64,000 nt of DNA, from assembly GCA_031761405.1 (NCBI GenBank), contig JASEVX010000011.1, positions 17,742,170-17,806,169 of the forward strand, given 5' to 3'. Under the pieces are notes generated by a model that saw only the letters and a program-made list of their open reading frames with translations, was not told the origin of the DNA and did not search any database. This DNA is from Serripes groenlandicus. Lineage: Eukaryota > Mollusca > Bivalvia > Cardiida > Cardiidae. A program made the translations under genes and the position numbers. Positions 31,474 to 42,943 of the stretch are shown here, piece after piece; positions within the stretch are counted from its first letter, which is position 1; every line of letters starts with the position of its first letter.

Positions 31474-31911
31474 ACCCTTACCCACGTGTAGATTCTTTTA
31501 GAAGCATAAGCATCGGACAACCATTGGAAACAGTGGCAAAAGAAGAAATTGCTCATAAGGGTCATTTTCTCCTGTTGTCACAATGTTTTCAACTCTTCCA
31601 AATGATTACACTTTCAATTTTAGAGATTTGCAATATTTTTTCCTTGCCATTTTCAAAGTTGTGTACTTTATTTTTTTTGTATATAACACGTACAACAAAT
31701 CTGAAGCAGACGACTTGAAAACTTCTAGGCAAAAGCACAGACAATCCCTTCTATACCTAAATGAAAGAACACTAATTGAATAGAGTTGAAAAGATGGTGA
31801 CAAAAGGAGAAATTGCTCGTTATGAGCAATTTCTTCTTTTGTTGCCATGTTTTCAAAAAGCCAACTGCTGCAGAGGCGTCAGAAAGCGTCTTTATGAGGG
31901 AAAGGGTTAAC
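31474..31911. mobile_element. Two adjoining TTAA MITEs
   Basis: 31474-31700 is forward and decayed. 31695-31911 is reverse and ends GAGGGAAAGGGTTAA. ORFs here are their shadows. Confidence 0.75.
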
Positions 31912-32518
31912 TAACTGGACGACAGATAGGAGTTGGTTGGATGGTTTTGATAGACGGTGAGGCTCTAACACAAAAGTATGACCACATGGCCTGATAATCT
32001 ATTTTCAGAGTTGTCTGCCTTGGGAAATATCTGAATGGTAAGAATATACCCTTATGGCTGTACCAGACATTTATCCCTGGAACAGCTATTCTAATAGAGT
32101 TGAGAATATTGAGTGTAATGGAGAAATTGCTCATTTTCATTTTTACACAATCACAGTTTTAATAATTCGGCTGCAGCATCTGCTCAGAGAAATTTGACGC
32201 CTGCTGTTGCAGACGACTTTTGAAAAGATTGCCAATAAAAGGAGATATTGCTCAAAACGAGCAATTTCACCTTTAATTGTAATATTTCCAACTCTTTGTT
32301 AAAAAGTTACTTCCAGTTTTCCAGATTTTTCAACTTGTCCATTATGTTGATTGTAAAGAAGACAACATTTGAATTTAAATTAATGGGTTAAAACATCTTG
32401 ATAATCGATATAGATAATAGATTATTGTACATAATTGGATAATAGTGTGTGTAAAAGAGGAGTTTCTCTTTTTTACAAAATGTTTTCAAAAGTATTCTGC
32501 TGCAGAAAATTCTAGAGA

Positions 32519-33588
32519 GGTTAACCTTTTCCCACAAACAAACTATTTGGCTGCAAACGTCTTTGCAAAAATATGGAAAATCTCTATAAATGAAAGTATG
32601 AATATTGAATAGAGATGAAAACATTATGGAAACAAGAGGCCCATGAGGGCCTATGCTCTACTGGTATGGTTCTTTGGTCATTTTCAATCCAGAGCATGTA
32701 TGTATGGTGAAGATCGGATAGTAAATGGAGGCTCTTTTGTGTTCACAAGCTGTATTATAGCAATCTTTACAATTTCATGGGCCATAATCCAGTCTTGCAT
32801 GGGCGGATCTGGCTGATTTTCAAAAGGAACCAAGCTCTCATCAATATTTAACTACTATCTAAGTTTGGTGAAGATCAGATAGTAAATGGAGCCTCTATTG
32901 TGTTCACATGCTCAATTATAGCAATTTGGACAATTTCAAGGGCCATAATCCAGTCTTGCATGAGCGGATCTGGCTGGTTTACGAAAGGAACTGAGCTCTC
33001 ATGGATATCTAACTACTGTATAAGTTTGGTTGAGATACATTCAAAAGTGAAGACTGTATCGTGTTAACAAGCTCTTTTATAGTCATTTTGACCATTTCAA
33101 GGGCCATAATCCAGTCATGCATGGGCGGATCTGGCTTGTTTTCGAAAGGAACCGAGCTCTCATAGATATCTAACTACTGTATAAGTTTGGTTGAGATACA
33201 ATCAAAAAAGAAGACTGTATTGTGTTAACAAGCTCTTTTATAGCAATTTTGACCATTTCAAGGGCCATAATCCAGTCATGCATGGGCGGATCTGGCTGGT
33301 TTTCGAAAGGAACCGAGCTCTCATGGATATCTAACTACTGTATAAGTTTAGTTGAGATACAATCAAAAGTGAAGACTGTATCGTGTTAACAAGAAATTGT
33401 TTACGGACGCACGCACGCACGCACGGACGACGGACAAATCGCCACGACATAAGCCCTTCTGGCCTTTAGCCAGTAGAGCTAAAAAGAGAAATTGCTCATT
33501 ATAAGCAATTAATCATTTTGCTGCAATGTTTTTTAAAGTCTTCTGCTGCAGATGCCTTAAAAAGGGTCTGCAAATGGGAAAGAGTTAA
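32519..33588 (-). mobile_element. TTAA MITE split by a tandem-repeat element
   Basis: The left part GGTTAACCTTTTCCCACAAA runs to AAAACATTATGGAAA. The right part continues AAAAGAGAAATTGCTCATTA to GGGAAAGAGTTAA. The insert is 32634-33480. Confidence 0.85.
32634..33480 (-). mobile_element. Element with ~165-bp tandem units, reverse copy
   Basis: It starts CAAGAGGCCCATGAGGGCCT and ends CAGAAGGGC-type hairpin sequence plus AGTAGAGCT. It holds about five units containing CTCATGGATATCTAACTACT and AGTCATGCATGGGCGGATCT. A run of CGCACGCACGCACG precedes the end. The same element lies in the opposite orientation at 12305-13430. Confidence 0.85.
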
Positions 33589-33859
33589 AAGTTTTTGATT
33601 GATTAATTGGGGTTTAACGCCGTTTTCAACAATCTTTCAGTCATTTCATGGCAGCCAGTTCACTTACTCATGTGATTTCTGTCTTTCTTTCCACACAACT
33701 GGCTGCTGTTTCCACAACGACTGTTAGCCCATTGGTGGAAGACGAATGATGCTTGACACAGTGACTTTTGTCAGACGTCGGAAAGAAAATTGGCCGAGCT
33801 TGGGTTTAAACTCACAACCCCTGGATTGACAGCTCGCGTCCTTACCGACTGAGTTACCA
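33589..33859 (-). mobile_element. Full-length tRNA-derived SINE-A
   Basis: Same family as 39009-39298. It is flanked by a 13-bp target duplication GGGAAAGAGTTAA (33576-33588 and 33860-33872), which is the terminus of a TTAA MITE. The SINE therefore landed at the edge of that MITE. Confidence 0.88.
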
Positions 33860-33901
33860 GGGAAAGAGTTAAGGAATGATGGTGAAAGAAGGAAAAAAAC
33901 G

Positions 33902-34134
33902 TTCATCCTTTCCCTCATATAGACACTTTTTGACGCCTCTGCAGCAGACTGCTTTTTGAAAACATTGTGACAAAAGAAGAAATTGCTCAGAACGAGCAAT
34001 TTCGCCCTTTGCCGCCACAATGTTTTACACTTTTAGTCATAGGTTATCACTTCAATTTTAGAGATTTTCTATGTTTTGACAAAATATGTTCAAAGTCGTC
34101 TGCTGCAGAATTGTCGTATGAGGGAAAGGGTTAA
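33902..34134 (+). mobile_element. TTAA MITE, near full length
   Basis: The left TTAA is mutated (TTCATCCTTTCC). The right TTAA at 34131 is intact. Confidence 0.88.
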
Positions 34135-34390
34135 CCTATACAGAAAACAACAAACATCCTAATATGCTACACAAACAACAACAACATCAACATTGAGATA
34201 TCACAATTGGGCAAGATAACGAGTATTTTAAAAACTCTTTCCCTCGTACGCAACAATTTGAAATTGGCAGTTTTGATAAACTTTGAAAAAAAATTAATAG
34301 GACAAAGAGGTGTTCATTAGTTGACAGCATTAAGTATCATTACCATGCAACATATATTTCCGTCCTTGTTCATTCAGTGGTAGACATGAC

Positions 34391-34605
34391 ATTAACCCCA
34401 TCCCATATGCAGACGCTTTCTGGCAGTCCTGCAGCAGACAACCTTTGAAAAGAAGAAAATTGCTCATGATAAGCAATTTTTACACTTGCCACAGTGTTTT
34501 TAATAACTACGGTACACTTTTAACTTTAAAGAGTTTTTCTGAATATTTGTCTAAATGTTTTCAAAGTCGTCTGCTGCAGATTTGTTTGTATCTGGGAAAA
34601 GGTAA
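34391..34605 (+). mobile_element. Decayed TTAA MITE
   Basis: TTAACCCCATCCCATATGCA to CTGGGAAAAGG, abutting the next copy. Confidence 0.7.
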
Positions 34606-34619
34606 AAGTGTCATTAGTA

Positions 34620-34849
34620 TTAACCCTTTCCTTCATATAGACGCTTTCTGACGCCGTTGCAGCAGACGGCTTTTTGAAAACATACTGACAAAAGAAGAAA
34701 TTGCTCAAACTGAACAATTTATCCTTTTACCACAATGTTTTCCACTTTTAGTCATAGGTTATCCATTCAATTATGGAGATTTTCTATTTTTTGACAAAAT
34801 ATGTTCAAAGTCTTCTGCTGCAGAATTGTTGTATGAGGGAAAGGGTTAA
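34620..34849 (+). mobile_element. TTAA MITE, full length
   Basis: TTAA at 34620 and 34846; close to consensus. Confidence 0.92.
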
Positions 34850-34925
34850 CTGAAATTAGTCATGTTACAGACGAAGTACAATGTACAAGAGGAATACATG
34901 TCCAAATATTTTGCACATTCTGTAC

Positions 34926-35662
34926 ACCCCTTCCCACTTGCAGACGCATTTTGCCACTTCCGCAGCAGATGACTTTCGAAAACATTGTGACAAAAGGATG
35001 GACTGCTCATAATGAAAAATAATACCTTTATTTATAGATATTTACTAAGTTGTCTGCTTCATAATTGTTACATTTGGGAATGGATTAATACTTTTCATGC
35101 TACAGACAACATTTGATTGATGTCTTTGCAGCAGACAAGATTTAAAAACATTTTGCAAAAAGGCAAAATTGCGCAATATTGATCATTCTAATGTTTTTCA
35201 AAAAGTCATCTGCTACAGAGGTGTCAATAGGTGTCTTTATCAGGGAAACTGTACGTTAAATCTAAATTAAGTAAACACATAAATATTTTGCATACAAGGG
35301 AAAGAGTGATGTAAGAAAGGAAGAGACATATACACACATATATGTGTCTATATGTCTCTGAAGAAAGGCAATGAGTGGTGTGTATTATATCGATTAGAGA
35401 GACAGTGGCCTCGAACACATGAAGACTACAAAACTCTTTAAAATACACATCTCTTTCCCTTTCCCTCATACAGACACTTTCTGACGACATTATAAGAGAC
35501 AACTTTCGAAAACATTGTGGCAATAGGAGAAATTACTCGTAATGAGTAATTTCTTCTTTTGCCACAGTGTTTTCAACTATAGTCAATTATTATACTTTAA
35601 GTTACAGAGATGTTTTTAGAAGTCATCTGCTGCAGATTTGTTGTATGTGGGAAAGGGATTAT
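34926..35662. mobile_element. Three decayed TTAA MITEs
   Basis: Pieces at about 34926-35088, 35090-35250 and 35456-35662 retain the CAGCAGAC and GTCATCTGCTGCAG motifs. Confidence 0.65.
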
Positions 35663-35849
35663 TGTTATAGAAGCATACACTTCAAAAGCTTGTATGGCAT
35701 TAGAAAATTAGCTTAGGAAAGTGCACTTCATTAATCAGCATGGTAATATATCGTTTGCACATAATACATGTATATCAAATTAAAAATCAACAATATAATT
35801 GATTGGTTTATGTCATTTTTGGTCGTCTACTGTCCACCTGAGTATTTTA

Positions 35850-36620
35850 GTAGAGTAACATTTCTGCCAAATTGTTTTGAAATAAGATAAGGAGTTTCAG
35901 AGAGGGGAAGAAATTTATTTACCAACATTATGATAAATACAGCTTGGTGGCCAATTTTTTATTCTATTTTGCTTAAACCTTTTCTTATGTTCTTTGGGAC
36001 AAGGGTTTTCACCCATTGCATGTAGCTTGAACACTTTTTGAGCCAAATTATTTTGAAATCAGAAATTTAAAGTTTTTCATTTTACCACCATTATGATAAA
36101 ATTTATGCAGCTTGGTGGCCAAATTTGTTATAACATCTATATTGCTTTTTCTGTTTAGAATCGCACACATTTTTGCCAAATAATATGGAAATTAGACAAG
36201 CAGTTTCCGAGGCGAATCTCCTTAAAGCTTTGTAAGTACAGCCCCGTTCTAATGTTTTTTTGGCACATGTTTTTTAACCATTTTACATGGCTTGAACACT
36301 TTTTGTGGAAAAATTATTTTGAAATAAGATAATCAGTTACAGAGGGGAAGAGATTTGAAGTTTCATTTTATCACCATTATGTAAAATGCAGCTTGGTCAG
36401 TATACCCCCTTTCTAATGCATTTTGGGAGCTCGTTTTTCAACCAAATAATGATATGACTTGAACACTTTTTGTATCGGGTCTGGTCATCTAAGGAACATT
36501 TGTTCCACATTATCTTGAAATCAAACAAGTCTTTTCAGAGAAGAACATTTTCAAGATTTTCCACTTTACTGTTACATAAAATGGACATTGACTGATCTCT
36601 AACACTCACTGTAAGAACTT
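35850..36620 (-). repeat. Old diverged tandem array
   Basis: About four loose units share TTGAACACTTTTTG, ATTATTTTGAAAT, CCATTATGATAAA and CAGCTTGGTGGCC. No ORF. It lies just beyond the 3' end of ACAP2. Confidence 0.6.
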
Positions 36621-36766
36621 TGTGCTCATGTGAGATAAAAAATTATTCAGAAAGTGACATTTGGTACATGACACTGTATTAAGACAATTTGTGTCATGTC
36701 TTGTTTATAATAAAAATCAACAACAACAACAGAAACATAACAAAATATGAATCTTTAAACTAAATA

Positions 36767-36849
36767 TTATTTGTTCCGTTTTAACTTTTCTGGATTATTT
36801 GATGCCATGTTGGTAAAGTCTCTAAACACATCATTAAAAGTTTCATCAC
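36767..36849 (-). CDS. ACAP2: ACAP2 terminal coding exon
   Basis: It encodes [20 protein letters not shown] then EKLKRNK and TAA (36769-36767). The ACAP2-type ending [22 protein letters not shown] is clearly recognisable. The acceptor is preceded by a long T run (on the minus strand). Confidence 0.95.
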
Positions 36850-39800
36850 CTGAAAAAAAAAAATTGTCATTTACTTTTTATTTCATATTTGCTTTAACCC
36901 TTTCCCTCATACGACAATTCTGCAGCAGACGACTTTGAATGTATTTGTCAAAACATAGAAAATCTCCACAATTGAATGGATAACCTATGACAAAAAGTGG
37001 AAAACATTGTGGCAAAAGGAGAAATTGCACGTTTTGTGCAATTTGTTCTTTTGTCACTATGTTTTCAAAAAGCCGTCTGCTGCAGAGGCGTCAGAAAGCG
37101 TCTATATGAGGGAAAGGGTTAACCCTTTTCCACACATGGGGATGCAATTTGATTCATCTGCAGCAGACAACTTATGAAAACATTGTGGCATGAGGAGAAA
37201 TTGCTCATAACAACCAAATTTTCATTAGTCATCAATGTGTTCAATTCAACTAATTACTTATCTTTTTCATTCATAGGAGATTTCAATATTTTCCCTTAGA
37301 TACTTCAAAGTTGTCTGCTGACGAATTGTTGTATGTGACAAAAGGTTAACAGGATACTTTTCTTTGAGGAAGAACTTATAACACCTGAAGAGTTAGGAGT
37401 TCAAATCTACAGTTTGATAAAGGTCAAATTACGCCAAATACATCAGCTGTCATGCTGATCTACATTACGCCAAATACATCGGCTGTCATGCTGATCTACA
37501 CCCAAATAAAGTCCCTAAAAAAACCTTTATTTGCGTAGAAATGAGTGTATACCATCACCAGAATGCATTGATATATATCATTGAGTTTAAATGCATTGTA
37601 AATGGGAATAAGATGCACTGGAAATTATTGATTTGATCACTTTTAGTATTTTGACCTTGTTTGAAAGTGAAAGTAGAGAATGCTAAACACCGGTTTTCTC
37701 CGGGCCCGATTTGGTCCAAAATGACGGTAACCTTTTTCGCCTGGTGAGTTCTTTCTTGAATAATGCATGACCCCCCCATTTTCTTTGGATTGTTTTAAAC
37801 CTTAGAGGTAACTCTTTTCAATGATATATGGTGTCTACATTAGAAACACTTAGAAAGTGTGACAATTAAGGACTGAAATTCGTCGACTTACATGGAAACA
37901 AATAAGGAATTTATTTGGTGTATTGTAACCTAGACTTAAAAACGGTGCTATTTACAGTGACCTTGACCTCAGTGACCCCAAAAAACAATCCAAAGCCTGA
38001 TTTGTATGTAAGCCATCCATCCATGAAGTTTAATAATAATATGTAAAGCCAAACACAAGTAATTGAGCAAAAACATTTGTTTAAGTTTTTGAAACAGTGA
38101 CTTTGACCTTGACCTGATAGAACCCAGTGTAATCCCATTCTAGGACTTAACTTGAGCTATCTATTCAGGAAATATTGCTTATAGTATGTAATGCCAAACT
38201 CAAATAATTCAGCGGAAACAATTTTTCTATTCTTATTTACAGTAGAAAAAGATTGCACCAAATGCAATCCTAAGCTTGTACTTGACATTATTTATCTATC
38301 AATAAAAATTTGCTTAAAGTATGTAAGTCCAAACTCAACCGGAAATGAAATTTCTATATTAAATGACAGTGGCTTTGACCTTGACGGGAGTGATTCCAAA
38401 AAAAAAAAAAAAAAAAATAGCTTTTGAACGAAGCTATTTGACTGATACAACAAATCGACCAATGATCAAGCCAAACTCAAGTTATTAATCACTGCCACCC
38501 GCTGAATAATGACATCACCATTCTAATAACCAGGTTTCACTTTCGATAAAACCTGTGTTTAACCAATTCCCACATACAACAAATCTGAAGAAGACAACAT
38601 TGAAAACACTTAGGCTGCAATATTGAAAATCTCTTTAAATAATGGTACAATTATTGAAAAGTTGAAAACATAGTGGGAAAAGGAGAAATTGCTCATTATG
38701 AGTAATTTTTCCTATTGCCACTATGTTTTCAAAAGTCGTCTGCTGCAAAGCCGCCAGAAAGCGTCTGTATGTTGGAAATGGTAAAAATTGTCTGCTACTG
38801 AGACGGAGACCCTAAAACTCACCTGGATTTCCCCCTGAATAATCATCTGATTCTTTCATTTCTTCATTCAACTTGGCCAGTCTCAGTCTGTAAATAGAAA
38901 TAGTACTTATTAGAGTTTATTCTTTCCAAACCTTAGACAGATTCTGACATATCTGCAGGGGGCCTCTTTCAAACTATTTTTCGCAAAAGAAGAAATCACT
39001 TATTAGGATCGATTGATTGATTGGGGTTTAACGCCGTTTTTAACAATTTCTCAGTTATATCACGGCGGCCAGTTCACCTACTCATGCATTTCCTGGTTTT
39101 CTCACACCAGTACTCCACACAACAATCTTCCCAAGCAACTGGCTGCTTTTCCACATAGACTTAGCCCATTGGTGGAAGACGAATGACGCATTGACTTTTG
39201 TCAATCGTCGGAAAGAAAGTTGGCCGAGCCGGGATTCAAACTCACAACCCCTGGATTGACAGCCCGTGTCGCTACCGACTGAGCTACCGGGGCTCGGCCA
39301 CTTATTAGGAGAAATTTCCCCAATTCCCATAAAAGTTTTCTACTGTCTTGTAAAATTAAACCATCAATCATAGCCATTTTCTGTATTTTACCACAGACAT
39401 TATATAGTCTTCTGATGCAGATTCGTGGAAAAAAGGTGAATGTTAAAAAAATACCTACACATATCTACATGTAGTTTGATGGACCACTAGTCTTGTTTTA
39501 TTTTTCATGAAGTCATTTTGACTGCTTAAACTGTTTACATTATATGCTATTTATAAAACCAATGCTTGCAAAATATCTATAGAAAAATATGTAATAACTG
39601 TAAAATAAAAAAAGATTAATTTTTAAACAAAATTAAAAACATTATTTTGAGCAATATCTACCGGTTACCTTTTCCACAATGTTTTCATAAGTGCCTTCTG
39701 CATAAGATATAGGTTAAAATATCCCAATAGTTTGAAATACGCATGAAGACACAATAAATAAAATTTTGTATTCAAATACGTCTTGTAGGCAGAGAGTCTG

Positions 39801-42800
39801 ATAACAAAATGAATTGTGACCTTAACCGTTTACACTATGAGATGAGAAAACATTGTCCAAGTGCATTCTCCACACAGCAACACCTTGAGATACAAAATTT
39901 CACACACAGAAATATGTACGGCTACGGAAGTGTAACATATCAAAATGAGGCCACTGTGACCTTTACTCTGACCAACTTGAAGAAAACCTTTTTCTGGGAC
40001 ATATTTCCAAAACTTTTAAGACTTACATAATTATGCATGTACTGCTTGCTTAGGAATGCAGATCAATCGTGTGAATAGGATGTGTCACATAGTAAATAAA
40101 GCCATTGAATGTGAGAACACACACCCCATAGGGTGTGTATGGACTACACTTGTTTTTTTTGCTGTCTCATAGTACATAGTAACCCTATGTTTCGGGTTGG
40201 GTTTACTTGTATGGCCCAGATATTGGCTGGAAATCCCTGACCTAGGTTGTCCCATCTGACTTACAATGTAACAATGTCAGCATTCGCCTGTGATACAGCT
40301 ATAGATAGAGGATCCATCCCGTCAGCATCTTTAGCCTTGATATCAGCACCTCTCTTTACAAACTGACATACTTGTCTGAAAGAACACAATCATATACCTT
40401 ATTATAACACTTTCCCACATGCAGACGTATTTTGACCTATCTGCAGCAGATGTAACCTGAACAAGCAAATTCAGAGAATTATGGTCCCCCGCCAGGGTCA
40501 AGGTCACAAAATTGGTATTGATGGAAAGGGGTTGTCACAAGGAATACACATGTGAAATATGAAAGCAGTACCTATTACGGTTCAGAAGTTATGACCAAGG
40601 TTAAAGTTTTTGTGACAGCGTGACTGACGGACGGACTGACGGACTGACTGACTGACGAATGAGAACTAATAGTCCCCACGCTTTCGCTAAAGCGGGGGAC
40701 AAAAATAATATTGCAGAAGTGGAAATTGCTCATGTATTGTAGCCAAGGTAAATGTATAAGGTTACACTTATACTGCCTTGCTTTAGAGCTACCTTTTATA
40801 AGATGGCCCTAAATCGATCACCTAATTGATAGTAAATTAGTAGCAAATATTTAACTGCAAATATCTGGGATTTTTTTTATCAGGGAGTGCAAATGAAACT
40901 GCAAAGGAGTGGACACTTCTCAAGAAACAGCTTATCAGTAAAGGCCATTTATATCTTGAAATCTAACAAGAACTTTAATAAGAATGGAATTATAAAGTTT
41001 TTGTCATTTTGCACCTTTCCTGATGCCGCCTTGCTGCCCTGTTTTTAAACGAAATCAATATGGCTTCAACAGTTTATTTAGAGGGTCACTTAAGGAACAT
41101 TTCTACCAAATTATCTTGCAATCGCACAAGTAGATTATGGAGGAAAAGGATTTTAAAATTTGGGTATTTTTCTCACTTTCTGATGCCGCAGCAACCAAAG
41201 TTATCAATGGAATTTAAATCTTTGAACAATTTTGAAAGAGGACCACCAAAGGAACATTCCTGTGATTCCCATTTGAAACAAAAGGTCCAAGGTCCGAACC
41301 CTGGTGAGGTCGGATCTTTTAAGATTGTTACACTCATTAGCATCAATTTTTCCGTTTGCCACATCATGTTCATCTTTATCCAATAATTATACTCTTCAAT
41401 TATAGAAGGCTCAAACTTACTTCTGAATGTTATCATCAAAGTCATCTGCTTTAGAATACCATATACCTGATGTGATTTACTTTACAAACTGACATACTTG
41501 TCTAAAAGAACACAAACAAGTGATTTTTAACCTAATCTTCCTTGTACAACAAGTCTGCAGCAGACCACTTTGAAATTATCTAGGAAAATATTAATATATA
41601 AATATTTATACTATACATGTACATAAATTAATATTTACTTCATTAACATTTCCAGGTAGATAACTTAACCCTTTTGGACATAAATTATTGAATAAACTTG
41701 AATACATTGTGGCAAAAGACATCTGCTGTAGAGGCATCAGAAAGCATCTGTATATTGGGGAAGTGCTAACTACTTATAGGAAATTAGTTAACAGTCTTGT
41801 AGATAAACACGAAATTGTCTCTCATATCCCTTTATTTTATGCATGTCATTCCAAATATTACAAATATTAGAGGTTGAAAATATTCCATCATTGATTGGAG
41901 TTAACCTTTTCCCTCATATAGACGCTTTCTGACGCCTCTGCTGCAGACAGCTTTTTAAAAACATAGTGACAAAAGAAGAAATTGCTCAAAACAAGCAATT
42001 TCTTCTTTTGCCACAATGTTTTTAACTTTTAGTCGTAGGTTATCCATTCAGTTATAGAGATTTTCTATTTTTTGAAAACATGTGTTCAAAGCCGTCTGCA
42101 GCAGAATTGTCATATGAGGGAAAGTGTTAACGTCATTTGAACAGTTTACCTGCCTGTGACTTTCTTGGCTTTATCACACCAGTACTTCCCACAACAGGCT
42201 ACATTCAGGCATTTTTTCAAACTGTTTAGCTGGATATTTGAATACGAATAAAGTTTGTCATAATGAGTTCACTATCAATGTTTTCAACAGTTGTCTTCCA
42301 CAGAGGGCTCAGAAACCGTTCATAAGTGGGAAAAGGTTAAAGAAATCGAGGTCTTACCCTGTGTTGCCTAGTAATGTAGCGAGATGTAATGGAGTTCTAT
42401 TCTTGCTATCCTTTCTGTCTAGTTTAGCACCATTGAGTAATAAAAATTCGCAAGCAGCCAGAGAGCCCTGTGTAAGAAAGAAAGAAATGAGGAGTTAATT
42501 GGAACATTGCACCAAAATATCTCTAAACAGAACCCTGTGTTGTGGAATCTCAGATATTGCAGATAAAATTGTTCCCATAAACATATGTGCAAAAATATGG
42601 AAAATATCTGTAATTGAATGCATTGTTATTGAATAAACTTGAAAACGCAATATTTTCAACTCTTATTAAAACTAGAATGGAGTGCTCCCTGGAGCACGTG
42701 TGTCACCTGCCGGGGCCTTGTCAGAACAATTTTTGACAGAAAAGGGGCAATAACTGATATAAAAAATATATATTTGGATTATCTCCCTTTTGTGAACCTA

Positions 42801-42911
42801 TCTCACACTCATTGATATAAATATTTGTCAGAAGTTTCAATGTAATCCTTTGAGTAGAATTTTTTTTATTTGAAAACGTGACGAAAAGGTGTGACGAGGG
42901 ACAGACGGACG

Positions 42912-42943
<32 letters not shown>

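Noticed and set aside
35850..36620. Possible regulatory or coding conserved region after ACAP2
   Set aside because: It resolves into an old tandem array without open frames.
42150..42240. Possible extra ACAP2 exon ([21 protein letters not shown]) with a GTAAAC donor
   Set aside because: Flanking exons join perfectly in phase without it and the sequence has no ankyrin character; an alternative exon cannot be excluded but is not supported.
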